Shown: in pieces, positions 26,318 through 34,378 of the stretch
Position numbering within the stretch: the stretch's first letter is position 1
Layout of the letters: each line of letters begins with the position of its first letter
NCBI RefSeq assembly: GCF_003589925.1
Contig: NZ_CP032382.1
Coordinates: 7,378,001 to 7,442,000, forward strand
From: Chryseolinea soli
GTDB lineage: Bacteria > Bacteroidota > Bacteroidia > Cytophagales > Cyclobacteriaceae
DNA length: 64,000 nucleotides
Reading direction: 5' to 3'
Translations under genes and position numbers: made by a program
The notes under the pieces: model-generated
The model's input: the letters and a program-made list of their open reading frames with translations, nothing else
Told to the model about the DNA's origin: nothing
Databases searched by the model: none

Positions 26318-26929
26318 TCATTTCTTCTGCCGGTGGTACCATGCCAAAGCCTTCGCGCTGCTGCCACAATCCTCCATGCTACACCATTTTCTTTTTCCAT
26401 TCTTGGTAGTATCCCAAAAAAGCCACCCGCAGTTTGGACATTCTTTGACCCGGCTCCATGTATCGGAAAGCAACAACGCATGCGCCGACTTCACCAGGGG
26501 TGCCGTGATCGCATAGAAATGACCGGGTGGGAAATTCCATTCTTCCTTAAACTTGTCTTTCTGAAAGACGACTTCGAGGAATGGGAAATATTTCGATGTC
26601 AATTTATTGAAGGCTTCCATATCGGCCGGCCGTACTTTTTGTTTGAGTGCGATGGGTTTGAATATCGCGTAGATCAAATCGCGGAGATCAACCGCCTCCG
26701 CAAAGAAATCTCTTGCCCTTTTCTCGTTGGTCTGGCCGGCTTTTTCTAATGCAGCGAAAGCGCCTTTATCGAGGATCCCTGCTTTGCGCGCCCAATAGAT
26801 CAGGTCGCTAAAATTATTCAGGTTATCGCGGTCTGATCCGTCGAATCGATCGGGCACGGTATTGACAAAATCAAGACAGGGCACGCCGCCATCCAGGCGC
26901 ATTTCGTCGATTTTCGGATTCCTGGTCAT
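26318..26929 (-). CDS. CGNR zinc-finger / ABATE domain protein
   Basis: A 203-residue likely regulator. The N-terminal ABATE domain begins RLDGGVPCLDFVNTV and has the helical RDLIYAIFKPIALKQK segment. The C-terminal zinc finger reads ECPNCGWLFWDTTKNGKRKWCSMEDCGSSAKALAWYHRQ, with Cys pairs CPNC and C(S)MEDC and the CGNR-like CGSSAKA end. I start at the ATG at 26929. The frame stays open for another 164 codons, but that extension runs antisense into the gene at 27078 and has no domain character. The protein is divergent from a DUF1579-like gene, with an inverted repeat between them. Confidence 0.87.
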   Translation of the reverse strand: MTRNPKIDEMRLDGGVPCLDFVNTVPDRFDGSDRDNLNNFSDLIYWARKAGILDKGAFAALEKAGQTNEKRARDFFAEAVDLRDLIYAIFKPIALKQKVRPADMEAFNKLTSKYFPFLEVVFQKDKFKEEWNFPPGHFYAITAPLVKSAHALLLSDTWSRVKECPNCGWLFWDTTKNGKRKWCSMEDCGSSAKALAWYHRQKK

Positions 26930-26997
26930 CACCGTAAAGATACCACCCCGGACCAAATTCCCCACCAATCGGGGGATAATTTTACCTTCAAAATATA

Positions 26998-27032
26998 TTT
27001 TAATGGTAAAGTGAATACTTTTACTATTAAAA
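26998..27032. promoter_or_regulatory. inverted repeat between the CGNR gene and the divergent secreted-protein gene
   Basis: TTTTAATGGTAAA (26998-27010) and TTTACTATTAAAA (27020-27032) form a 13-bp inverted repeat with one mismatch and a 9-nt spacer. Further GGTAAA/TTTACC half-sites lie nearby at about 26989 and 27042. It is a candidate operator for the CGNR protein or another factor. Confidence 0.55.
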
Positions 27033-27077
27033 AACGTAATAACGGTAAAATCACCCAAACCCTTAAAACCCTTCCCT

Positions 27078-27674
27078 ATGAAGTATTTAACCCTCGCGCT
27101 ATGGCTGATGTTCCATTTTACCGGAAAAGCACAATCCAAAAATGCTGAACTGCCGGTGCCTCCCGTGGTCTTCGATTCGAAAGGAGAACTGATCCTCTCC
27201 CCTTCTTCCACCTCGTCGAAAAATGACTTTGATTTTTTTGCAGGAAATTGGAAAATCCACAACCGGATGTTGAAAAAGAAACCTGACAATACTATTGAAT
27301 GGACGGAATTCGAGTCCACGCAAGAAATGCGCATCATCCTCCGCGGCATCGGGAACGTTGACAACTTTATTGCGGAACGAAACGGCAAACCCTTTGAAGG
27401 TATGACCTTGCGGTTATTCAACCCCCAAACAAAACTGTGGAATATCTACTGGGCCGATTCAAATTTTGGTGTCTTGGGACTGCCGCCGGTGGTGGGTTCG
27501 TTTGAGAACAAGGTGGGGCACTTTTTCTCCAAGGATAACTACAATGGCAAAAACCTGCTTACCGTCTACCGCTGGGACGCGCGCGACCCCAACAATCCCA
27601 TCTGGAGCCAGGCCACGTCAGAAGATAACGGCAAGACCTGGGAGTGGAATTGGTTTATGTATATGCGCCGGTAA
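27078..27674 (+). CDS. secreted DUF1579-like protein
   Basis: A 198-residue exported protein with signal peptide (KYLTLALWLMFHFTGKAQ). The core reads FDFFAGNWKIHNRMLKKK, IWADSNFGV-type strands and NGKTWEWNWFMYMRR, which resembles the lipocalin/FABP-like DUF1579 family of exported beta-barrels. The repeated aromatic-Trp strand pattern supports a small ligand-binding barrel. It is divergent from the CGNR protein and followed 43 bp later by a Crp/Fnr-type regulator on the same strand. Function unknown. Confidence 0.78.
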   Translation: MKYLTLALWLMFHFTGKAQSKNAELPVPPVVFDSKGELILSPSSTSSKNDFDFFAGNWKIHNRMLKKKPDNTIEWTEFESTQEMRIILRGIGNVDNFIAERNGKPFEGMTLRLFNPQTKLWNIYWADSNFGVLGLPPVVGSFENKVGHFFSKDNYNGKNLLTVYRWDARDPNNPIWSQATSEDNGKTWEWNWFMYMRR

Positions 27675-27716
27675 GATCATGGGTGGTCTACCCGCCCTTT
27701 CTTCTTACCTTTGACG

Positions 27717-28319
27717 ATGACAAAAAATGGCGATCTCCTGCGGGATGAGAATTTCCTGATCCTCCATCAATTTCTCGTCAACCACTATGGTTTCTCCGAC
27801 CGCGACAGTCACGATGTCTTTGGCAAGTTTCAGTTTGTGGAAATAAAAAAGAACACCCTGCTTCACCAACGGAATGAAGTTTGCCAGTACGCCTATTTTA
27901 TTTGCCAGGGCTGTCTCCGGACCTTTTTCACAAACCGCAAAGGAGAAGAAAACACGCGTCACATAGCCTTTGAGAACCACTTTGTCAGCGCCTTCTCCAG
28001 CTTTATTACACAGACCCCGTCGCTTGAAAACGTGCAGGCGCTGGAACATTCCAAATTGTTAAAAATTAAGCAGAGCGACTTTTTTCATCTTGTCAACACC
28101 CACGAAACTTTTTCGAAACTCTATCTACGTTCGTTGGAGCAAGCCCAGGTCTTGAGCACCTGGCGGCTTGAGTCCATGCTCAGCATGACGGCACGCGAAC
28201 GCTATCGGGATTTGCGGGAGCGGATGCCGGAAGTAATTCTCCGACTATCCAATAAACAAGTCGCCTCCTTCCTGGGGATTACGCAGGAGTCGCTGAGCCG
28301 TTTAAAAGCCCAAAAGTAA
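27717..28319 (+). CDS. Crp/Fnr-family transcriptional regulator
   Basis: A 200-residue regulator with a cyclic-nucleotide-binding-like beta-roll (about 10-120, FVEIKKNTLLHQRNEVCQYAYFICQGCLRTFF) and a C-terminal helix-turn-helix (SNKQVASFLGITQESLSRLKAQK). This is the short form common in Bacteroidota, in which the beta-roll rarely keeps all cAMP-binding residues. I use the ATG at 27717; a TTG at 27711 is possible. A consensus-like -7 box TACCTTTG (27706-27713) lies right at the start, so either the message is nearly leaderless or the box is fortuitous. Confidence 0.88.
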   Translation: MTKNGDLLRDENFLILHQFLVNHYGFSDRDSHDVFGKFQFVEIKKNTLLHQRNEVCQYAYFICQGCLRTFFTNRKGEENTRHIAFENHFVSAFSSFITQTPSLENVQALEHSKLLKIKQSDFFHLVNTHETFSKLYLRSLEQAQVLSTWRLESMLSMTARERYRDLRERMPEVILRLSNKQVASFLGITQESLSRLKAQK

Positions 28320-28320
28320 A

Positions 28321-28373
28321 TTAGTATTTAGTCCTGAGTCCTTAGTCTTGAGTCGTTGGTACTAAAGACTCAA
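28321..28373. repeat. degenerate heptamer tandem repeat and hairpin
   Basis: Six 7-bp units (28321-28362: TTAGTAT, TTAGTCC, TGAGTCC, TTAGTCT, TGAGTCG, TTGGTAC) start 2 bp after the Crp/Fnr stop. The last units also form a 7-bp stem TTGAGTC (28348-28354)/GACTCAA (28367-28373). It sits between two convergent genes and may act as a weak bidirectional terminator. Confidence 0.6.
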
Positions 28374-28378
28374 AACCA

Positions 28379-29263
28379 TTACAGATATAGAGTCCCCTCC
28401 ATAACAATCACGGAAGAACCACTCACCCAAATCCCATCGCTTGAAACGTGGACACGAATGGATGAAGGGTGCTTTACGGCTGTTCCCTGCAAGATCCGGA
28501 AGTCTTTATCTTTTTTGATGTGGCCGAGTTTTTCCAGGTAACCTGCCAACGGGCCGGCTGCTGTTCCCGTTGCCGGGTCTTCGTCGATCCCGATCCCCGG
28601 ATTAAAGAATCTTGCTTCGGCGAGAAACGCAGGGTTGGGCTGGTTTGTGGTGAAGAGGTAACACCCTTCGAAACCATATTTTCCGGAAGCCGCTTTTAGA
28701 AGGGATTTGTTGGATACCGCTTTTTGTAAAACGTCCAGATCCTTTACCGGGACCATCAGGTGGGCAACCTCCGTTTCAACTATGTTGATCGCCCAACCGT
28801 TTAAATCCAGATCATCAGGGGTCAACCCCACGGCCTTCGCTACCACGTCTGTCGGTACCGTTCCCATTATCGTGGCGGGTGCTTGTTTCATGGCAACGTA
28901 AGGAAGACCGGATTCTTCGGTGATCTTCACCGGGATCCGCGTATCCTTGATCATGACGTGCGAACTTCCCCCCTGATTTTTAAAAATATCCCACCCCTTT
29001 AGCAAGGCCAGGCACACGGCTCCTAAAAGATTGTGGCCGGCACCAATCACCTCAAATTCCGCCGGTGTAAAAGAACGCACCATCAGGGCATTCTCTTTTG
29101 TTGAATAGCGGATGAACGATGTTTCGGAATAGCCAAATTCCCTGGCGATCTCATGGTATTGGTTGAGCGTGAGGTCATCATCACTGTGCACAACAGAAAG
29201 TTGGTTGCCTTTATACTTCTGATCGGCAAATACATCCAATACATAGTAATTCAATTTTTTCAT
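28379..29263 (-). CDS. PhzF-family isomerase/epimerase-like protein
   Basis: A 294-residue protein of the PhzF family with the diaminopimelate epimerase-like twin fold. The N-terminal half has NYYVLDVFADQKYKGNQLSVV and the catalytic Glu47 in REFGYSETSFI. The second half has the conserved EDPATGTAAGPLAGYL motif. Members isomerise or cyclise small metabolites; only a few make phenazine, and no other phenazine gene is present. It is divergent from an HxlR-type regulator across a perfect palindrome at 29358-29375, so the pair is likely a small inducible detoxification or metabolite unit. Confidence 0.93.
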   Translation of the reverse strand: MKKLNYYVLDVFADQKYKGNQLSVVHSDDDLTLNQYHEIAREFGYSETSFIRYSTKENALMVRSFTPAEFEVIGAGHNLLGAVCLALLKGWDIFKNQGGSSHVMIKDTRIPVKITEESGLPYVAMKQAPATIMGTVPTDVVAKAVGLTPDDLDLNGWAINIVETEVAHLMVPVKDLDVLQKAVSNKSLLKAASGKYGFEGCYLFTTNQPNPAFLAEARFFNPGIGIDEDPATGTAAGPLAGYLEKLGHIKKDKDFRILQGTAVKHPSSIRVHVSSDGIWVSGSSVIVMEGTLYL

Positions 29264-29357
29264 ATCTCCTGGTTTTTATGCCGTTCCCCGGCGCCAATGC
29301 TGCACCAAAATTAAAGAACAATCGTTTATCATTTTTATGGGTTAACTTGGGGTAGCC

Positions 29358-29375
29358 GGTTACCTCAAGGTAACC
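29358..29375. promoter_or_regulatory. perfect palindrome between phzF-like gene and hxlR-like regulator
   Basis: GGTTACC-TCAA-GGTAACC, a perfect 7-bp inverted repeat 10 bp before the regulator start and about 95 bp from the PhzF start. It is the natural operator candidate for the HxlR-type regulator. Confidence 0.65.
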
Positions 29376-29384
29376 ATTCTAACT

Positions 29385-29756
29385 ATGGCCACCATGAACA
29401 TCAACGGAAACGTACAAGAAGCGACTTGCGAACAGGAGCTGGCGGCGATCATCGACAGCCTCGAAATATTGGGCGGAAAGTGGAAGCTAAGAATCATGCG
29501 CCACCTGAATAACCATGCCGCCGAAACAAACACATTCAAAAAGATCCAGCGCGAGGTGGAAGGGATCTCATCCAAGATGCTGACGAAGGAATTGCGCGAT
29601 CTGGAAATAAACCTGCTCGTTACCCGGACGGTTTTGGATACCCGGCCGGTGAGTGTGAGCTATTCCATTACCGAATATGGTCTGAGTGTTCTACCGGTCA
29701 ATGAAGTACTGGTGCAATGGGGACTGAATCATCGCCAAAGGCTAAAGCTTTCTTGA
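29385..29756 (+). CDS. HxlR-family winged-helix regulator
   Basis: A 123-residue regulator. EQELAAIIDSLEILGGKWKLRIMRHL is the HxlR opening, with a Cys just before it (ATCEQEL) as in redox-sensing members such as HypR and YodB. GISSKMLTKELRDLEINLLVTRTV is the recognition helix, and PVSVSYSITEYGLSVLPV the wing. It is divergent from the PhzF-family gene. The single N-terminal Cys makes thiol-based sensing of electrophiles plausible but unproven. Confidence 0.93.
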   Translation: MATMNINGNVQEATCEQELAAIIDSLEILGGKWKLRIMRHLNNHAAETNTFKKIQREVEGISSKMLTKELRDLEINLLVTRTVLDTRPVSVSYSITEYGLSVLPVNEVLVQWGLNHRQRLKLS

Positions 29757-29822
29757 TCTCGTTTATCTGGTCCTCCTAAACAATCTGCGCGCCCTGCAGT
29801 TATGACATAAAGGGAACAGCGA

Positions 29823-30425
29823 ATGGAAAAAGGCGACATGGTTCGCGAATCTACGCCGGAGCGTATCAATGCCTTCTCAGACGGTGTCTTTGCCATCATC
29901 ATCACCATCATGATCTTAGAATTGAAACGCCCGGAGCATCCGACCTTTGTGGCGCTTTGGGCGGAATGGCCAACCTGGATCAGCTACATGGCGAGCTATG
30001 GTTTTATCGCCATCGTGTGGATCAATCACCATTTTTTGATGCATCATGCAAAAGCTCCCACCCTACGGCTGATCTGGGCCAATTTTGCCCATCTCTTCTC
30101 CGTGTCATTGATTCCTTTTCTCACCGACTGGATGGCGGAGACCCGGCTGGAGCGGGTTCCCGTTTCAATGTATGCTTTTACGTTCTTGATGGTGAATATC
30201 ACTTACCTCATATTGATTTGGGAAACCCTGGGTACAAAAAAAAGCGCGGGTGCTCCGAATCAAGCCAGGCGGTTGTTTCATCTGCGATCGGTATTGACCA
30301 ATTTGATCTTTGGTGGTGCCGCGATCGTTGCTTTGTGGCATCCCTATGTAGGGTTTGCTATGGCCTGCGCGTGTCTTACGCTTTATCTGCGACCTGACGT
30401 GCCGGGTATGCGAGTAGGGAAGTAA
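29823..30425 (+). CDS. TMEM175-family integral membrane protein (DUF1211)
   Basis: A 200-residue protein with about six helices. The family signature RINAFSDGVFAIIITIMILEL lies in the first helix and is the selectivity-filter region of prokaryotic TMEM175 potassium channels. WINHHFLMHH in the third helix is also typical. Bacterial members form tetramers of one six-helix unit and leak K+. It follows the HxlR-type gene on the same strand by 66 bp; whether they are co-transcribed is unclear. Confidence 0.88.
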   Translation: MEKGDMVRESTPERINAFSDGVFAIIITIMILELKRPEHPTFVALWAEWPTWISYMASYGFIAIVWINHHFLMHHAKAPTLRLIWANFAHLFSVSLIPFLTDWMAETRLERVPVSMYAFTFLMVNITYLILIWETLGTKKSAGAPNQARRLFHLRSVLTNLIFGGAAIVALWHPYVGFAMACACLTLYLRPDVPGMRVGK

Positions 30426-30540
30426 TTTGCCTGGCAGGAGAAAAAATTTAACGACCCGCTTTCGCTAAAGCAGGCGAGCAAGTCAACGCAAAGAATGCGA
30501 TCGTCTCGTTGGAGTTTAGCATCCCACAGATAGCGTTAAA

Positions 30541-30571
30541 TTGACTTTTTAATTATGTTAGTCAAACATAA
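30541..30571. promoter_or_regulatory. overlapping inverted repeats upstream of the RidA-like gene
   Basis: TTGACT (30541-30546) pairs with AGTCAA (30560-30565), and TTATGTT (30553-30559) with AACATAA (30565-30571). Both are perfect and lie 66-96 bp upstream of the RidA start, a possible operator. Confidence 0.4.
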
Positions 30572-30636
30572 GCGTTGTTCGTTTGTTGCTAGTTATCAAT
30601 CCTTGTATAACAACATCTCACAAAACAAATAAAAAT

Positions 30637-31047
30637 ATGAACTCAAGCATAGAATTTCTGAATCCCGACGAATTGTTAAAAAATCCTGCGTTCTCTCAAG
30701 CGGCCGTTACCAAAGGAAATGGGAGCACCATTTATATCGGTGGGCAGAATGCCATCACAAAAGACCTCGAGATCATTGGGAAAGGGAACATCACCTTACA
30801 AACCGAATATGTTTTAAAAAACATTGAGATCATCCTGAAGGCTTGCCACGCCAGCTTGGACGACTTGTTTAAATTGACCATCTATATTGTGCAAGGTCAG
30901 GACGTTCGAAAGGGTTTTGAAGGCGCTCAGGGCTTTTTGAAAAAGCTAAAAAATCCACCCGTTATTTCCGGAATTATTGTAGCGGGTTTAGCAAATCCTG
31001 ATTATTTGGTAGAAATTGAAGCGGTTGCGTTCAAAAGAGACAAGTGA
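30637..31047 (+). CDS. RidA/YjgF-family protein
   Basis: A 136-residue Rid-family protein with the chorismate-mutase-like fold: FSQAAVTKGNGSTIYIGGQNAI at the N terminus and GLANPDYLVEIEAVAF at the C terminus. Deaminating RidA members carry an Arg near 105 in a RA-x-V pattern; here the segment reads ISGIIVAGLANPDYLVEIEAVA without that Arg. It therefore fits a Rid subgroup without the classic imine-hydrolase residue. The ATG at 30637 follows an AT-rich leader. It is not obviously co-transcribed with neighbours. Confidence 0.9.
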   Translation: MNSSIEFLNPDELLKNPAFSQAAVTKGNGSTIYIGGQNAITKDLEIIGKGNITLQTEYVLKNIEIILKACHASLDDLFKLTIYIVQGQDVRKGFEGAQGFLKKLKNPPVISGIIVAGLANPDYLVEIEAVAFKRDK

Positions 31048-31144
31048 GTGATGGTCATCGAGCGATTGGCGTCATCGGCCGCATCCGTAATGTCGTGACC
31101 TCAGCAGTAGCCAGGCACACATTGTTCAGAGACGAAAATTTCCA

Positions 31145-32764
31145 ATGATGAAGAAGCTCATACTCCTGACCTTGGTGCTGGCGTGTACGCTGGCATTGTC
31201 GCATGCCCGAGAACTTCCCAAGGTGGTGAAGCGAAACGGCAGGTATCAATTGCTGGTGGATGGGAAACCGTTTTTGGTGCTGGGTGCTCAACTGTGGAAT
31301 AGCAGCGCGTGGCCGTCTGTAACGGATAAGTTCTGGACGCAGCTGCGGGAACTCAACTGCAACACGCTCGAGGCCCCGGTCTACTGGCAGAACATCGAAC
31401 CGGAACCGGGCGTATTCAATTTTAAAGAACTCGACAACCTGATCCTGAATGCCCGGAAAGAAAAGCTCAAGCTTGTTCTTCTGTGGTTTGCATCCTACAA
31501 AAATGGAAGCTCCACGTACGCGCCGCCGTGGGTGCTCGAGCATTCGGAGAAATATCCCTTGATGAAAAATGGCTATGGCGAGGAGATCCAGGTCTTGTCA
31601 CCCGTATCGCGCGTCAACCTCGAAGCCGACAAGCGGGCCTTCACCGCCCTGATGAAGCACGTCAAAGAAACGGACAGCGATAGCCAAACGGTGATCATGA
31701 TACAAGTACAGAATGAATCCGGTTCGCTGGGCACCGATCGTGACTACTCGGAAGCCGCCAATAAACTATTCGATGGCAATGTGCCGGACAAACTGGCTAC
31801 GGGTCTGAACAAACAGGCGGGAAAATGGAGCGACCTCTTCGGCATCAGCGCCGCCGAAACTTTCAACGCCTGGCATATTGCGTCCTATATCAATGAGATC
31901 GCAGATGCCGGAAAGGCCATCTACAATCTCCCGATGTACGCCAACGCGTGGGGACGGGAACATTTGTTCCATACACCCGGCGAGTATCCCAGCGGTGGCC
32001 CCACCACCAACATGATCGGCGTCTGGAAGATCGCGGCTCCTCAACTGGATTTTCTATCGCCCGATATCTATATCTCCAACCCGAATGTCTTTATCGACCT
32101 GTGTGAAAAATATGACCGCGACGATAACATGCTCTTCATTCCGGAGACGGCCAACCGCATCACCTATGCGCGATTTCATTTTTACGCCATTGGCAATTAT
32201 CATGCGAAGGGCCTGGCGGTCTATGGCATCGATCCCTTTCACGCTGACCCGAACGATAAGCGTAGCCTGGATAAACTGGACGAACGATTCTCTGATATCG
32301 CCAACAACTATAAGCTGCTTTCGAAAGTTTCCAATACCGTATTGACCCTCCAGGAACAAAACAAAATCAAAGCCGTTGGTGAAGAAGAAGGTCTGTATGA
32401 GCAACTCGTGCGCTTTGACGAGTTCGATGTGTTGTTCGACTTCGGTTATCCCACCTATAAAGACCGGGCCATCCGCAGCGGCCGCGCGCTCATCGGACAA
32501 CTCAGTCCGAATGAATTTCTGATCGTGGGGTTCGACGCAAAATTCCGGTTCCGCCCCAAGTACGGTTCGGGTTTCTCCAAAGCCGAATATGTGCTGGTGG
32601 AAGAAGGCTATTACGAAGGCGACAAGTGGGTTCGCGAACGTCTCTGGAACGGTGATGAAACTTACCATTCCACGCTCACGCCAAGAGGCTCCGTGCTGAA
32701 GATCCGTCTCAAGAAAGTGAAGTCATCCGCGCAAGGACCGATCCGGGCAAACTTTGAGAATTAG
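31145..32764 (+). CDS. GH35/GH42-like beta-galactosidase with DUF5597 domain
   Basis: A 539-residue exported glycoside hydrolase. The signal peptide (KKLILLTLVLACTLALSHA) precedes a TIM-barrel with YWQNIEPEPGVFNFKELDNLI, the GH-A clan acid/base motif QVQNESGS (Glu191) and the nucleophile region FIPETANR (Glu334). The C-terminal part matches the DUF5597 module found with such enzymes. It is likely to cleave beta-galactosides in the periplasm. It stands alone rather than in a SusC/SusD locus. Confidence 0.88.
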   Translation: MMKKLILLTLVLACTLALSHARELPKVVKRNGRYQLLVDGKPFLVLGAQLWNSSAWPSVTDKFWTQLRELNCNTLEAPVYWQNIEPEPGVFNFKELDNLILNARKEKLKLVLLWFASYKNGSSTYAPPWVLEHSEKYPLMKNGYGEEIQVLSPVSRVNLEADKRAFTALMKHVKETDSDSQTVIMIQVQNESGSLGTDRDYSEAANKLFDGNVPDKLATGLNKQAGKWSDLFGISAAETFNAWHIASYINEIADAGKAIYNLPMYANAWGREHLFHTPGEYPSGGPTTNMIGVWKIAAPQLDFLSPDIYISNPNVFIDLCEKYDRDDNMLFIPETANRITYARFHFYAIGNYHAKGLAVYGIDPFHADPNDKRSLDKLDERFSDIANNYKLLSKVSNTVLTLQEQNKIKAVGEEEGLYEQLVRFDEFDVLFDFGYPTYKDRAIRSGRALIGQLSPNEFLIVGFDAKFRFRPKYGSGFSKAEYVLVEEGYYEGDKWVRERLWNGDETYHSTLTPRGSVLKIRLKKVKSSAQGPIRANFEN

Positions 32765-32780
32765 TAAGGATGGCCGATCG

Positions 32781-33644
32781 TTATTTTAAGAAACCATATC
32801 GCCGCAAAAAATCATCGGTCTTCTCCATAATCTCCTCATCGAACAGATTCGAATAGGTCTTGTTGCCCGCGCCCAGATAGTGCTTGCGCCCTTCGTAGGT
32901 GATGAGCTCGAAATGATTGCCGAATTTTTCCGTATCCCGCTTGAAGAACTGAATGGTCCAGAGTGGCACCACGTTGTCTTCTTCGCCGTGAAAGGCAATG
33001 GTGGGTGGCATGCCTTTTTTCAGGTTGTGGGCTGGCGAGATGCTCCAAATTTGGCTGCGCTTTTCGCCGAGCAGCATGTCGCACCAGGCTTCCATGCAAT
33101 TCGTTGTTCCTGAAAAAGAGATGATCGCATTGGGCATGGGGCTCACCTTGAGGTTGTCGGTCGCTTCGTTGTGTTGATCGATGTAGGCCGTGGCATAGGA
33201 AAGGTGTCCCCCCGCCGATTGTCCGCCCACGACGATCTTTTGTGGATCGATGGAAAACTCACGGGCGTGCTCCCGCACCCAACGCATGGCCGAGCGGGCA
33301 TCCTTCACGCATTCCACCGGAGTGATACCAGCAACCGGCACGTTGCCTTTGGCGTCTTTGGAAAGCCTGTATTGAATCGAAAACGTAATGACACCAGCCT
33401 TTGCATAGCGACGGCATGCGCCAAAAAACTCCGAGGGACTGCCATACGCCCAGCCGCCACCGTGAATGAAGACCAGTGCGGTGTTGTTCTTTTGCTTCAG
33501 GGCCTCCGGCGCATAAAAGATGTCGAGGTGCAGCGAACTGGTATCGGCCACCTTGTAGACCACCCGCTTGTGGACGAGCGAATCGATGGAGGCGTTGACG
33601 TTCCAGGAGAGGAAGATCAAGGCGACTGCAAATAGTGTTTTCAT
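32781..33644 (-). CDS. secreted alpha/beta hydrolase (esterase/lipase, BD-FAE-like)
   Basis: A 287-residue exported hydrolase with signal peptide (KTLFAVALIFLSWNVNA). The oxyanion-hole motif HGGGW lies at 61-65, the nucleophile Ser143 in GGQSAGGH, and the Asp and His of the triad in HGEEDNVVPLW and GRKHYLG. The HGGGW and GxSAGG pair places it with hormone-sensitive-lipase-like and feruloyl-esterase-like enzymes that remove acyl groups from carbohydrates or small esters. It is convergent with the GH35-like gene, with 16 bp between the stops. Substrate unknown. Confidence 0.9.
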   Translation of the reverse strand: MKTLFAVALIFLSWNVNASIDSLVHKRVVYKVADTSSLHLDIFYAPEALKQKNNTALVFIHGGGWAYGSPSEFFGACRRYAKAGVITFSIQYRLSKDAKGNVPVAGITPVECVKDARSAMRWVREHAREFSIDPQKIVVGGQSAGGHLSYATAYIDQHNEATDNLKVSPMPNAIISFSGTTNCMEAWCDMLLGEKRSQIWSISPAHNLKKGMPPTIAFHGEEDNVVPLWTIQFFKRDTEKFGNHFELITYEGRKHYLGAGNKTYSNLFDEEIMEKTDDFLRRYGFLK

Positions 33645-33825
33645 ATTACTTTTCTTTGATGGGATAATCAGATTCTGGAGTGGGTGCGTTTCTTAATACT
33701 AAATAAAATTATTTTCGATAGCAACCGCTTCCCCGAAAAGATAACTGCGCTTGTCAAAATAGGTAAAACTGCAACTGTCGCTGTTGAACGAGCTTGTTTA
33801 CTTTTGTTTAAAAAAAATAGTGAAT

Positions 33826-34263
33826 ATGTCAGAAGTGATCATCAAAACCGGAAAAGAGAACATGGATGTTAAAATGATACACCGTTTTCTTTCAGAAGAT
33901 TCGTACTGGGCGAAGGGCATTTCTTATACGCTGGTGGATCATTCCCTGGCCCATTCGTTTTGTGCAGGGGCCTTCATCGATGATCAGCAGGTTGGCTTTG
34001 GCAGAGTGATCACCGACTATTGCACGTTCGGATGGTTTGCCGATTTTTTTGTGCTTCCGGAATTCAGAGGAATTGGTGTCTCCAAAAAAATATTATCGCA
34101 CATCCTGGAGCAGCCGTGGTCAAAGCGTTTAAGAAGAAAGATGTTGGGTACGAACGATGCGCATGGCTTATATCGTCAATTCCAGTTTACGGATCTTGCA
34201 AAGCCCTTCAATATACTGGAGGTCCATAATCCCAATGCCCATTTACAACATCAGCAAGAATAG
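33826..34263 (+). CDS. GNAT-family N-acetyltransferase
   Basis: A 145-residue acetyltransferase with the acetyl-CoA signature ADFFVLPEFRGIGVSKKILSHIL (R-G-x-G-x-S). It ends at the GTNDAHGLYRQFQFTDL segment, a short single-domain form. I start at the ATG at 33826; the frame is open 14 codons upstream from a TTG. A -7 box TACTTTTG lies 20 bp before the start (33799-33806). Substrate unknown. Confidence 0.88.
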   Translation: MSEVIIKTGKENMDVKMIHRFLSEDSYWAKGISYTLVDHSLAHSFCAGAFIDDQQVGFGRVITDYCTFGWFADFFVLPEFRGIGVSKKILSHILEQPWSKRLRRKMLGTNDAHGLYRQFQFTDLAKPFNILEVHNPNAHLQHQQE

Positions 34264-34378
34264 GATTACCGGGGAACGATAAAATACGCCGCTCATCGTG
34301 TATAATCCATAAAAAGATATCACGCGCGTCGCCTGGCAGAAAAGTATTACTAATTTTAACAAGCTAACGACGACAACG

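Noticed and set aside
26930..27421. N-terminal extension of the CGNR protein (about 164 codons)
   Set aside because: It overlaps the divergent exported-protein gene in antisense, and the ABATE domain begins after the ATG at 26929.
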